From the NCBI GenBank assembly GCA_002841685.1, contig PHAM01000016.1:1-34104 (forward strand): 34,104 nucleotides of DNA, written 5' to 3'. Made by a program: the position numbers and the translations under genes. The DNA is from Elusimicrobia bacterium HGW-Elusimicrobia-2. GTDB taxonomy: Bacteria > CG03. Shown here piece by piece: positions 1 through 7,567 of the stretch (the first letter of the stretch is position 1; each line of letters begins with the position of its first letter). The notes below the pieces were generated by a model that saw only the letters and a program-made list of their open reading frames with translations, searched no databases and was not told the DNA's origin.

Positions 1-641
1 CGGTTATGAAAAACGCCGCAACTTACGAGCATCTGATGCCTGAGTCCGTCGGCAACGAGAGGCGTATACTGATATCCGATCTTTCCGGACAGGCCAATCT
101 CAAAGCCAAAGGGAAACAGCTCGATATAAATCTTGAAGATAAGGAAAACCTCAACGCCGTGCTGAAAGAGATAAAACTTCGTGAGGCTGCCGGTTATCAG
201 TATGAGGCGGCCAACGCTTCGCTCAAGCTCCTTGTGCAAAAGATAGAAGGCAGGGCGCCTTCGTTTTTTGACGTGAAGAGCTGCAGGGTCATTCTTGAAT
301 ACGGCCTCGACGGGAAAAAATGTGAGGCTTCGGTCAAACTCACGGTGAAGGGAAAAACCGTTTATGAGGCCGCCGAGGGCGACGGCCCGGTTAACGCGCT
401 GGACAACTGCCTCCGTAAGGCGCTGCTGCCCTTTTTCCCGCATGTGAAGGATATTGCGTTGACGGATTTCAAGGTCAGGGTGCTCAACCCGGCGGAAGCG
501 ACCGCCGCCGCCGTGCGCGTTTTTATAGAATCCACCGACGGCGTTGACAGATGGACGACAACGGGCGTTTCCGAGGATGTCATAGAGGCGTCATGGCAGG
601 CGCTCGTGGAGAGCATCATTTACAAACTGCTCAAAAGGTAG
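1..641 (+). CDS. cimA: (R)-citramalate synthase, C-terminal part (5'-truncated by window edge)
   Basis: The enzyme condenses pyruvate with acetyl-CoA to give (R)-citramalate, the first step of the threonine-independent route to isoleucine. Only the C-terminal end is visible, about 212 residues. The ATG at 6 is internal, because the reading frame is open to the window edge and the protein joins the family there. The visible part contains the linker motif 'MPESVGNERRILISDLSGQ' and the regulatory LeuA-dimer domain, ending with 'IESTDG..RW.T.GVS' and 'IEASWQALVESIIYKLLK', which is characteristic of the citramalate synthase branch (TIGR00977-like) rather than classical LeuA. The catalytic TIM barrel lies outside the window. 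It is followed 12 bp later by the ComEA-like gene and then ilvD, ilvB and ilvN, which fits branched-chain amino acid synthesis. The alternative is a 2-isopropylmalate synthase paralogue, which I consider less likely. Confidence 0.88.
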   Translation, partial: VMKNAATYEHLMPESVGNERRILISDLSGQANLKAKGKQLDINLEDKENLNAVLKEIKLREAAGYQYEAANASLKLLVQKIEGRAPSFFDVKSCRVILEYGLDGKKCEASVKLTVKGKTVYEAAEGDGPVNALDNCLRKALLPFFPHVKDIALTDFKVRVLNPAEATAAAVRVFIESTDGVDRWTTTGVSEDVIEASWQALVESIIYKLLKR

Positions 642-653
642 GGGAGGCATAAA

Positions 654-1145
654 GTGAGAATAGGCGATACGCAGATCAGCCCCCGGCAGGGCGCTGTCAT
701 ACTTCTGGGAATAGCTTTTTCCTTTTTAGCCGTGATCATTCATTTGAAGATGAGCGGAATACCCGCTTCGGAAGAGGTGAAGATCAAAGCTGTTCTTGTT
801 CCCCCCAAAATAGAAATAGCCAAAAGTTTTTCTCTTGACGAGCTTTTGAAGAAAACCGTTTCATCCCCATCCGGAGGCGGAGGTGAAGAGGTGATCTCAA
901 TAGGTTCCGTTTCGTCCGGGCCCGCCGAGGTGAAGAAAGCCGCCCCCGCAGGTAAGATCAATCTGAACACCGCCAGTGAGGGTGAGCTGATGGAGCTTCC
1001 CGATATGACGAGAAGGGCCGCGAAAAGCATTATTGAGTACAGGGGCAAGATGGGCGAGATATGGGAACTCAGTGAGATCAAAGGTCTTCCCGGTATTGAC
1101 GAGGCGCTTATAAACAGGATCCGCCGCAAAGCCGTTCTTGAATAA
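654..1145 (+). CDS. membrane-anchored ComEA-like helix-hairpin-helix protein
   Basis: A 163-residue protein with a GTG start at 654, chosen because a purine-rich ribosome site (AGGGGAGG) lies just upstream and overlaps the end of the citramalate synthase gene. Residues about 11-32 form a single transmembrane segment (GAVILLGIAFSFLAVIIHLK). A low-complexity Ser/Gly/Pro linker follows, and residues about 101-163 form a paired helix-hairpin-helix domain starting 'INLNTASEGELMELP' with 'KGLPGIDEALINRI'. This is the layout of ComEA-type DNA receptors used in natural transformation: an N-terminal anchor with the DNA-binding domain outside. A dprA gene occurs elsewhere in the window, which is compatible with competence. 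The gene sits between two amino acid biosynthesis genes with no obvious functional link. Function as a DNA-uptake receptor is inferred from the family. Confidence 0.8.
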   Translation: MRIGDTQISPRQGAVILLGIAFSFLAVIIHLKMSGIPASEEVKIKAVLVPPKIEIAKSFSLDELLKKTVSSPSGGGGEEVISIGSVSSGPAEVKKAAPAGKINLNTASEGELMELPDMTRRAAKSIIEYRGKMGEIWELSEIKGLPGIDEALINRIRRKAVLE

Positions 1146-1192
1146 AAAACACGGTTTTACCGCCGGGACTATATCTTATCGGAGGATAAAAA

Positions 1193-2842
1193 ATGAGAAG
1201 CGATAAAGCTAGAAAAGGTTTTGAAAGAACACCCAACAGGGCTCTTTTATACGGAACGGGAATTTCAAGATCGGAAATGAAAAAGCCGGCCATTGGCATA
1301 GCGTCGAGTTTTTCGGATCTCGTCCCCGGCCACACCGGCATGAGGGATCTGGAAAGGCATATTGAAAAAGGCATATACGCCGGCGGCGGCGCTTCGTTTA
1401 TATTCGGCGTGGGGGCTATCTGCGACGGTATCGCCATGGGGCACATGGGAATGTATTATTCGCTGCCCTTGCGGGAACTTATTGCCGACATGATAGAATC
1501 CGTCACGCAGGCCCATCAGCTCGACGGGCTGGTGCTGCTGACGAATTGTGACAAAATAAATCCCGGCATGCTGATGGCCGCCGCCAGATTGAATATTCCC
1601 GCCATTGTTGTGACGGCCGGTCCCATGATGAGCGGAAATTATAAAGGGAAGAAGCTCTCTCTTGTCAGGGACACATTTGAGGCGGTGGGGCTCTACCAGG
1701 CGGGAAAGATAAAACTCTGCCAGCTGGAGGGACTTGAGATGGAGGCCTGCCCCGGGCAGGGCGCCTGTCAGGGGATGTACACGGCCAACACCACGGCCTG
1801 CGTGATAGAGGCCATGGGAATGAGCCTGCCGGGATGCGCCACGGCAATCGCGGGAATGGCTAAGAAAAAAAGGATAGCGTACGATTCCGGCGAGCGTATC
1901 GTTGAACTTGTACGCAAAAATATCAGAGCGCGCGACATAATGAATGAAAAAGCTTTTCACAATGCCGTTGTGACGGATCTTGCCCTCGGCGGTTCCACTA
2001 ACACGGTTCTTCATCTTCCGGCCATCGCCCATGACGCGGGCGTTAAGGCGGGGATAGAGCTTTTTGACCAGCTCGGAAAAAAGGCGCCGCACATAACCAA
2101 CATAAGGCCCGGCGGAGAATATTTCATGGAAGACCTTGAGTTCGCCGGGGGCATACCCGCCGTCATGAAAAGGCTGCTGCCGCTGCTCAAAGACAACATC
2201 AGCGTGTCGGGGATTAAAATAAAAGATATTGCCCGCGCGGCGGAGATCATAGACGAGGATGTGATAAGGCCACTTAACAAAGCGTATCACAGGGAAGGCG
2301 GTATAGCTATTCTCAGGGGGAACATCGCGCCCGACGGCGCCGTCGTCAAGCAGAGCGCCGTGGATAAATCCATGATGAAATTCACCGGCAGCGCGAGGAT
2401 ATTCGAATCCGAAGAGGACGCCATGGCCGCGATCCTCGGCAGGAAACTGAAAAAAGGCGATGTCGTCGTTATAAGATACGAAGGCCCGAAGGGCGGCCCG
2501 GGAATGCGCGAGATGCTCTCGCCGACGGCGGCTATAACGGGCATGGGTTTGAGCTCTTCGGTGGCGCTCATCACCGACGGAAGGTTTTCCGGCGGGACGC
2601 GCGGGCCCTGCATAGGCCACATTTCGCCCGAAGCCGCGGAAGGCGGCCCGATAGCGGCCCTTAAAAACGGCGACCGGATCACAATAGACATAAAAAACAG
2701 AAAGATCGATGTCGCCCTGAGCGATAAGGAAATAAAAGAGCGGCTGAAAACGGTGAAGATAAAAAAGAAAAAAGTGACGGGGTGGCTGGCAAGGTACAGC
2801 CGTATGGTCACATCCGCATCCACCGGCGCCGTTCTGAAATAG
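1193..2842 (+). CDS. ilvD: dihydroxy-acid dehydratase
   Basis: The enzyme dehydrates 2,3-dihydroxy-isovalerate and 2,3-dihydroxy-3-methylvalerate to the keto acids of valine and isoleucine, using an iron-sulfur cluster. At 549 residues it has normal length. Recognisable motifs are '[23 protein letters not shown]' (split here for length), '[14 protein letters not shown]' with a cluster cysteine near residue 119, '[15 protein letters not shown]' with the second cluster region near 186-192, '[13 protein letters not shown]', '[14 protein letters not shown]', '[16 protein letters not shown]' and a C-terminal '[11 protein letters not shown]' carrying the likely catalytic serine. The ATG is preceded by a good ribosome site (CGGAGG). 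It is followed after 207 bp by ilvB, which has its own promoter, so it may be transcribed with the upstream citramalate synthase operon. Confidence 0.97.
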   Translation: MRSDKARKGFERTPNRALLYGTGISRSEMKKPAIGIASSFSDLVPGHTGMRDLERHIEKGIYAGGGASFIFGVGAICDGIAMGHMGMYYSLPLRELIADMIESVTQAHQLDGLVLLTNCDKINPGMLMAAARLNIPAIVVTAGPMMSGNYKGKKLSLVRDTFEAVGLYQAGKIKLCQLEGLEMEACPGQGACQGMYTANTTACVIEAMGMSLPGCATAIAGMAKKKRIAYDSGERIVELVRKNIRARDIMNEKAFHNAVVTDLALGGSTNTVLHLPAIAHDAGVKAGIELFDQLGKKAPHITNIRPGGEYFMEDLEFAGGIPAVMKRLLPLLKDNISVSGIKIKDIARAAEIIDEDVIRPLNKAYHREGGIAILRGNIAPDGAVVKQSAVDKSMMKFTGSARIFESEEDAMAAILGRKLKKGDVVVIRYEGPKGGPGMREMLSPTAAITGMGLSSSVALITDGRFSGGTRGPCIGHISPEAAEGGPIAALKNGDRITIDIKNRKIDVALSDKEIKERLKTVKIKKKKVTGWLARYSRMVTSASTGAVLK

Positions 2843-2883
2843 CTTTCTCCGGACATCTTTCTCCGCTCTTTATTTGGGCAATA

Positions 2884-2900
2884 GGAACCGTCCCCATTGC
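2884..2900. repeat. short GTCCC-type repeat fragment
   Basis: The segment around 'GGAACCGTCCCCATTGC' contains the same GTCCCCATT core seen at 10377 and 11024. It is a single short copy in the ilvD-ilvB gap without an obvious partner arm, so it may be a decayed member of the dispersed palindrome family of this genome. Confidence 0.4.
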
Positions 2901-2935
2901 TCTCGACCGCAGGCAACATTTACATAACTGAAAGC

Positions 2936-2971
2936 CCGGCACCACTTTCGTCACCGGCACCACTTTCGGCA
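2936..2971. repeat. two tandem 18-bp direct repeats
   Basis: Two adjacent copies of an 18-bp unit (CCGGCACCACTTTCGTCA, then the same with one base changed) lie directly upstream of the ilvB promoter -35 region. The match is 17 of 18 bases. They could be an operator pair or another dispersed intergenic repeat. I see no third copy in this window. Confidence 0.7.
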
Positions 2972-2972
2972 C

Positions 2973-3002
2973 TTTACGAGGCAGTTTTATAATTGCTATA
3001 AT
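2973..3002 (+). promoter_or_regulatory. sigma70-type promoter for ilvBN
   Basis: A perfect -10 hexamer TATAAT (2997-3002) has a 4-of-6 -35 candidate TTTACG 18 bp upstream. It lies 48 bp before the ilvB start and immediately after the 18-bp tandem repeats. No T-box or clear leader-peptide attenuator is visible between it and ilvB. Confidence 0.6.
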
Positions 3003-3049
3003 CACATTTTACGGAATTCGAGGATTAGCGGGTTGAGAGGGAGGATATT

Positions 3050-4756
3050 ATGAAACTGAGCGGATCGGAAATTATACTGAAATGTCTGGAGCGTGAAGGC
3101 GTGGATACTGTCTTCGGCATACCGGGCGGCAGTGTGATACCTCTTTTTGACGCCATATACGACAACAAGAAAATCAAACTTTTCCTCACCCGCCACGAGC
3201 AGGGCGCGGCTCACATGGCCGACGGCTACGCGCGGGCTTCCGGGAAAACCGGCGTCTGTATCGCCACATCGGGACCCGGGGCGACAAATCTGGTGACAGG
3301 TCTGGCCACGGCTCTCCTGGACTCCATACCTATGGTCGCCGTCACCGGACAGGTCGCCTCCCATCTTGTGGGCAACGACGCTTTTCAGGAGGCCGACACG
3401 ACAGGCATCACGAGGCCCGTGACCAAGCAGAATTATCTGGTGACGGATGTGGGGGATATATCAAAGATATTCGCGCAGGCTTTTTATCTCGCCCGCAGCG
3501 GCCGTCCGGGCCCTGTGCTGATAGATGTGCCCAGCGACATACAGAAAGCCGAATGCGAATATGACGCGAAACCGGACGCGTCCATCAGGGGTTATAAACC
3601 CAGCATGGAAGGAAACCCCAGGCAGATCAAGACGGCCCTGGAAGCGCTTCTGGCCTCAAAAAAACTTCTCATCTACGCCGGCGGCGGTATAATAAGTTCC
3701 GGCGCTTCGAAGGAGCTGGCGGCTTTTGCCAGGAAACTCAATGCTCCCGTGACATTGACCCTCATGAGCATCGGCGGGTTTCCGGGAACGGATGGATTAT
3801 TTATAGGCATGCCCGGTATGCACGGCACACAGGCGGCGAATTTCGCTTTTCAGAACTGCGATATGATATTCGCTGTGGGGGCGAGATTTGATGACAGGGT
3901 CACGGGCAAGGTTTCGGCTTTTGCCCCGCATGCGAAAATCGTTCATGTGGATATTGACCCGACGTCCATTTCCAAGAATGTTACGGCCGATATCCCTGTG
4001 GTGGGGGACTGTAAATCGGTGCTCAAACAGATGCTCGTTCTGCTGAGTGCTAAGAAAAAAATGCCGGACTATGCTCCCTGGCTGAAACAGGTGACAGATG
4101 TTGCTAAGAAAAAACCCCTCTGTTATAAGGACGACGAGATATTAAGGCCGCAGTATGTCATAGACAGGTTCTATCAGATCACAAAAGGTCAGGCGATGGT
4201 GGTCACGGAAGTCGGACAGCATCAGATGTGGGCGGAGCAGTTTTATAAGTTTGATAAGCCACGCCGTTTTATCACTTCGGGCGGCCTCGGAACAATGGGC
4301 TACGGCCTGCCCGGAGCCATAGGCGCCAAACGCGCCTGTCCGGAGATGGAAGTCATAGACATTGCCGGCGACGGCTCCACCCAGATGAACATACAGGAAC
4401 TTGCCACGGCCAAAGTTTACGGCATCAAGGTTATTGTCGCGATCCTCAACAATTCTTATCTGGGAATGGTCAGGCAGTGGCAGGAACTGTTCTATAAGAA
4501 GCGTTATTCGGGCGTTCTTCTGGGTTCACAGTCGTCAAAAGATAAAAAGTACTGGCCCGATTTCAAGCTTGTGGGCGAAGCCTACGGCCTCAAGGGGATG
4601 AGGATCGAGCGCAAAAAAGATGTTGACGCGGCGATAAAAGAAGCGCTCGCCTCCAAGGAAACGGTTGTCATGGATTTCCAGGTGGCGAAAGAAGAGAATG
4701 TGTTCCCCATTGTGCCCGGCGGCGCGGCGATAGACCAGATCATAGATATGTCGTGA
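3050..4756 (+). CDS. ilvB: acetolactate synthase, large catalytic subunit
   Basis: This thiamine-diphosphate enzyme joins two pyruvates into acetolactate, or pyruvate with 2-oxobutyrate into acetohydroxybutyrate. It is 568 residues long, typical for IlvB/IlvI. The N-terminal domain has 'FGIPGGSVIPLFDA' and the catalytic glutamate near residue 50 in 'LTRHEQGAAHMADGYARASG'. The middle domain has 'GARFDDRVTGK', and the C-terminal domain has 'GGLGTMGYGLPGAIGAK' and the ThDP/Mg motif beginning 'GDGSTQMNIQEL' and ending in 'LNN'. The ATG follows a strong ribosome site (GGGAGG). The regulatory subunit gene ilvN follows 40 bp downstream, so the two form an operon. Family relatives such as catabolic AlsS usually lack a partner ACT subunit, which supports the biosynthetic assignment. 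Confidence 0.97.
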   Translation: MKLSGSEIILKCLEREGVDTVFGIPGGSVIPLFDAIYDNKKIKLFLTRHEQGAAHMADGYARASGKTGVCIATSGPGATNLVTGLATALLDSIPMVAVTGQVASHLVGNDAFQEADTTGITRPVTKQNYLVTDVGDISKIFAQAFYLARSGRPGPVLIDVPSDIQKAECEYDAKPDASIRGYKPSMEGNPRQIKTALEALLASKKLLIYAGGGIISSGASKELAAFARKLNAPVTLTLMSIGGFPGTDGLFIGMPGMHGTQAANFAFQNCDMIFAVGARFDDRVTGKVSAFAPHAKIVHVDIDPTSISKNVTADIPVVGDCKSVLKQMLVLLSAKKKMPDYAPWLKQVTDVAKKKPLCYKDDEILRPQYVIDRFYQITKGQAMVVTEVGQHQMWAEQFYKFDKPRRFITSGGLGTMGYGLPGAIGAKRACPEMEVIDIAGDGSTQMNIQELATAKVYGIKVIVAILNNSYLGMVRQWQELFYKKRYSGVLLGSQSSKDKKYWPDFKLVGEAYGLKGMRIERKKDVDAAIKEALASKETVVMDFQVAKEENVFPIVPGGAAIDQIIDMS

Positions 4757-4796
4757 ACAATGCCGGAATTAAAAAAAGGAACAAGCGGAGGATAAA

Positions 4797-5276
4797 ATGA
4801 AACACACGATAGCGGCGATGGTTGAGAACAAACCCGGGGTGCTGGCGAAGATATCGGGGCTTTTTTCGGCGAGGGCTTTCAACATAATGTCTCTGACGGT
4901 GGGAGAGACGGAAGTGCATGATGTGTCCAGGATGACGATCGTCGTCAAAGGCGATGACAAGATACTGGAACAGGTGGTGAAGCATCTCAACAAGCTCCCC
5001 GATGTCATCAAGGTCATTGATTTCAAAAACGAGGAATTCATAGAAAGGGATCTCATGCTCGTGAAGGTGAACGCGTCTAAAGCCTCCCGCAGCGAAATAA
5101 TAGAAATAGCCAGCATATTCCGCGCGAACATACTGGATGTCTCCGCCGACACGATAACACTCGAGCTCACCGGGCGGGAAACAAAACTTGAAGGCGTTAT
5201 CAGGCTTCTGCGGCCTTACGGCATCAAAGAGATGGTCAGGGCGGGCGTCGTAGCCATGAGCCGCGGCCGCAAATAA
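4797..5276 (+). CDS. ilvN: acetolactate synthase, small regulatory subunit
   Basis: A 159-residue regulatory partner of IlvB that stimulates the catalytic subunit and normally confers valine feedback inhibition. The N-terminal ACT domain covers about residues 1-75 and starts 'HTIAAMVENKPGVLAKISGLF' (shown to the end of its first helix), with 'RAFNIMSLTVG'. The C-terminal domain covers about 80-159 with 'ERDLMLVKV' and 'LRPYGIKEMVRAGVVAMSRG'. Both length and domain order are those of IlvH/IlvN. A good ribosome site (GCGGAGG) precedes the ATG. It is the last gene before a T-rich stretch and an AT-richer toxin-antitoxin pair, so it probably ends the ilvBN transcript. Confidence 0.96.
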   Translation: MKHTIAAMVENKPGVLAKISGLFSARAFNIMSLTVGETEVHDVSRMTIVVKGDDKILEQVVKHLNKLPDVIKVIDFKNEEFIERDLMLVKVNASKASRSEIIEIASIFRANILDVSADTITLELTGRETKLEGVIRLLRPYGIKEMVRAGVVAMSRGRK

Positions 5277-5280
5277 AACA

Positions 5281-5328
5281 AAAGCTTACCGCGCCCGTTG
5301 TTTGACTAAAGCGCTAATCTTTTTTTTT
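5281..5328 (+). terminator. possible intrinsic terminator after ilvN
   Basis: An imperfect stem can be drawn from AAAG..TTA..GCGC (5281-5294) with GCGC.TAA..CTTT (5311-5322), running into a T run that ends at 5328. The stem has a bulge and a mismatch, so support is modest, but its place just after ilvN is apt. Confidence 0.35.
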
Positions 5329-5409
5329 GCGTTTATAAATGTTAAACTTATAAGCAGAGCGGTAAATAAGCGGATAAACGCGAGTTAATAAAAATTAGGG
5401 AGGTGGAAT

Positions 5410-5628
5410 ATGGGGATTACATTACATTTGGAACAAATGTCAATTGAAGAAAAGGTTCAAGCCATGGAAACGATATGGAGCGATTTGTGCGAGAACGCGG
5501 ATAGTCTGGTTTCACCGTCATGGCACAAAAATATTTTGCGCGAAAGGGAAGATAGGGTCAATAGCGGCGACGAAAAATTCGTCAATTGGGATAAAGCAAA
5601 AAGATACATTCAGGATAAGACTTTTTGA
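5410..5628 (+). CDS. addiction-module antitoxin component (PF09720-like)
   Basis: A 72-residue protein that resembles the 'putative addiction module component' family (TIGR02574/Unstab_antitox): an N-terminal 'MSIEEKVQAMETIWSDL' helix and a C-terminal stretch with 'REREDRVNSGDEKFVNWDKAK', the usual 'R..r..sGe....W.eak' pattern. Members are short-lived antitoxins that cover a ParE/RelE-fold toxin encoded next door. The ATG at 5410 has an excellent ribosome site (AGGGAGGTGG). The toxin gene begins with TTG overlapping this stop codon by 4 bp, so the two are translationally coupled. The gene is AT-richer than its neighbours, which suggests horizontal acquisition. Two TTATAA elements lie in the upstream AT-rich region and could be part of an operator, but this is weak. 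Confidence 0.82.
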   Translation: MGITLHLEQMSIEEKVQAMETIWSDLCENADSLVSPSWHKNILREREDRVNSGDEKFVNWDKAKRYIQDKTF

Positions 5629-5918
5629 AAATTAAAATACTTAATTCCTCGATCGAGGATTTGCTTGCTGGTTACTTTTTTTATGAAAAACAGGCGAATG
5701 GACTGGGCGGGTATTTTTTAGATAGTTTGTTTTCAGATATAGACTCATTAAAAATTTATGCGGGGATTCATTCCGTACATTTTGAACAATATCATCGTTT
5801 ATTATCCAAAAGGTTCCCTTTTGCTGTTTACTATCGTATTGAAGACAATACGGCGCTTATTTATGCCGTTCTTGATTGCCGGGGTAACCCCGCCTGGATT
5901 AGAAAAAAGCTGAAATAA
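5625..5918 (+). CDS. RelE/ParE-superfamily toxin
   Basis: A 97-residue protein starting at TTG 5625, overlapping the antitoxin stop (TTGA). The sequence fits the RelE/ParE fold: N-terminal strand 'MKIKILNSSIEDL', two helices including 'FYEKQANGLGGYFLDSLFSDI', the central 'HRLLSKRFPFAVYYRIEDN' and a last strand 'ALIYAVLDCRGNPAWIRKKL'. The pattern 'R.fPf.vyY.i.....i.i.AV.h..r.p..w..R' is typical of toxins paired with PF09720 antitoxins. Such toxins act on ribosome-bound mRNA (RelE) or on gyrase (ParE), and the sequence alone does not tell which. The expected histidine in the 'AV.H' position reads 'AVLDC', a small departure that could lower activity. The low-GC codon choice matches the antitoxin gene. 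Confidence 0.8.
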   Translation: MKIKILNSSIEDLLAGYFFYEKQANGLGGYFLDSLFSDIDSLKIYAGIHSVHFEQYHRLLSKRFPFAVYYRIEDNTALIYAVLDCRGNPAWIRKKLK

Positions 5919-5921
5919 ATA

Positions 5922-5946
5922 TCGGGGCTGGAAAGCCCCTCCTACA
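5922..5946. repeat. REP-like hairpin downstream of toxin gene
   Basis: The sequence contains a 6-bp perfect stem GGGGCT/AGCCCC with a GGAA loop (5924-5939), flanked by CTCCTAC. It has no T run, so it is more like a short REP-type palindrome than a rho-independent terminator, although it could still stop transcription or protect the toxin mRNA 3' end. Confidence 0.55.
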
Positions 5947-5989
5947 TAGCAGATTGCCAAGACGGCGGATAAAAATTAGAATGTAAGTT

Positions 5990-7567
5990 ATGGTCTATGA
6001 TGTCCTTATAATAGGTTCCGGTCTGGCGGGGCTTTTCGCCGCCTTGAAACAGCCGCGCGATTTGAAGGTTGCCCTTGTAACCAAGAGGGATCTCGCCGAT
6101 TCCGAGACCGTTTTCGCCCAGGGCGGTATCTCCTGCGTCACATCCGGTGACGATTCTTTTGATATGCATATTAACGACACTTTGAAGACAGGCGGCGGCC
6201 TGTCAAATAAAAAAATAGCGGATATCGTCGTGGGGGAGATGCCTGCGCGTCTCAAGGAACTGGAAGGCTATGGAGTAAAATTCAACAAAATATCGGGAAA
6301 ATATGATCTTCATCTTGAAGGCGGCCATTCCCGCCGCCGCGTCGTGCATGCCGACGACCACACCGGCAAGACGGTGGAGGACGCGCTGGTCTCGCGCGTG
6401 AGGCGCGCCGGGAACATAGAGATATTCGAAAATCACATAGCCGTCAATCTCATAATCAAAGATTCATCCTGCTGGGGCGCCTATGTTCTGGACGAATCAG
6501 ATCTGCGTATAACGGCTTTCAAATCCCGTGCGACACTTCTGGCCGCCGGCGGCGCGGGGAAGAGTTATCTCTACACCTCAAATCCCGATGTCTCAACCGG
6601 CGACGGCGTCGCCATGGCATACAGGGCCGGCTGCCGCATATTGAACATGGAATTCGTGCAGTTCCATCCCACATGCCTCTTCCATCCGGAAGCGAAAAGT
6701 TTTCTTATATCGGAGGCCGTCCGCGGCGAAGGCGGAAGGCTTTTTACCAGGCAGGGAAAAAGATTCATGAAGGACTACCATCCGAAGATGGAATTGGCCC
6801 CGCGCGACATCGTGGCGAGGGCGATAGATGACGTTCTGAAAAAAAGCGGAGAGGAATTTGTTTATCTGGATATATCTTACAAGGGCGCGGCTTTTGTGAG
6901 GAAGAAATTTCCCTATCTTTCATCGAGCGTAAAAAAATACGGCTTTGACATGGGGAAGGCGCCCATTCCCGTGGTGCCGGCCGCGCATTACATGTGCGGC
7001 GGCATAGCTGTGGATGAGAATGCCGCAACGGATATCAAAAATCTTTTCGCTGCGGGAGAGAACGCCTGCACGGGGCTTCACGGTGCCAACCGCCTGGCTT
7101 CCAATTCTCTCGCCGAGGCCATGGTGTTCGCGCACAGGGCGGCGGCTTCGCTTGCGTCGGTCGCGGGGATGAAAAAAAAGATCCCGAAAATAGCTCTCTG
7201 GAAAACTTACGGCGCACGCCCCTCGGATGAGGCGGTGGTCATATCGCAGAACTGGGATGAGATACGCCGCTTTATGTGGAATTATGTGGGGATAGTCAGG
7301 AGCATGAAGCGACTCGTCCGGGCGAGAAACAGGATAAAGAACATCCTTGAGGAGATAGAGGATTACTACTGGAATTTTCTCGTCACGCGCGACCTCATAG
7401 AGCTGCGCAACATAGCGCAGGTGGCGGATATCACCATTGAATCGGCCCTCTCAAGGAAGGAATCCAGAGGCACCCATTACATGATAGATTATCCCGGCGC
7501 GAGTGATCCCGCATTCAGGAAAGACAGCGTCGTTAAAAAAATAAGAGGGAAGGTTTCGGTCTTATGA
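5990..7567 (+). CDS. nadB: L-aspartate oxidase
   Basis: This flavoprotein oxidises L-aspartate to iminoaspartate, the first step of bacterial NAD synthesis. In anaerobes it uses fumarate or another acceptor instead of oxygen. It is 525 residues, normal length. The N-terminal FAD motif is '[15 protein letters not shown]'. Other family motifs are 'FAQGGISCV', '[17 protein letters not shown]', '[13 protein letters not shown]' and '[12 protein letters not shown]'. The catalytic arginine lies in '[11 protein letters not shown]', followed by '[18 protein letters not shown]', '[16 protein letters not shown]' and a C-terminal helical domain. The start is the ATG at 5990, with a weak ribosome site. 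Partner genes nadA and nadC are not in the window. The stop overlaps the uvrA start (ATGA), an unusual functional pairing that suggests a shared transcript only. Confidence 0.95.
   Translation: MVYDVLIIGSGLAGLFAALKQPRDLKVALVTKRDLADSETVFAQGGISCVTSGDDSFDMHINDTLKTGGGLSNKKIADIVVGEMPARLKELEGYGVKFNKISGKYDLHLEGGHSRRRVVHADDHTGKTVEDALVSRVRRAGNIEIFENHIAVNLIIKDSSCWGAYVLDESDLRITAFKSRATLLAAGGAGKSYLYTSNPDVSTGDGVAMAYRAGCRILNMEFVQFHPTCLFHPEAKSFLISEAVRGEGGRLFTRQGKRFMKDYHPKMELAPRDIVARAIDDVLKKSGEEFVYLDISYKGAAFVRKKFPYLSSSVKKYGFDMGKAPIPVVPAAHYMCGGIAVDENAATDIKNLFAAGENACTGLHGANRLASNSLAEAMVFAHRAAASLASVAGMKKKIPKIALWKTYGARPSDEAVVISQNWDEIRRFMWNYVGIVRSMKRLVRARNRIKNILEEIEDYYWNFLVTRDLIELRNIAQVADITIESALSRKESRGTHYMIDYPGASDPAFRKDSVVKKIRGKVSVL

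Noticed and set aside
1265-2620. 451-residue minus-strand ORF opposite ilvD
   Set aside because: It is fully antisense to a clear dihydroxy-acid dehydratase gene; composition is Arg/His/Gly-rich without domains, as expected for a shadow frame.
2843-3049. T-box riboswitch or ilv attenuator before ilvB
   Set aside because: No T-box consensus, specifier-loop pattern or Ile/Val/Leu-rich leader peptide could be found.
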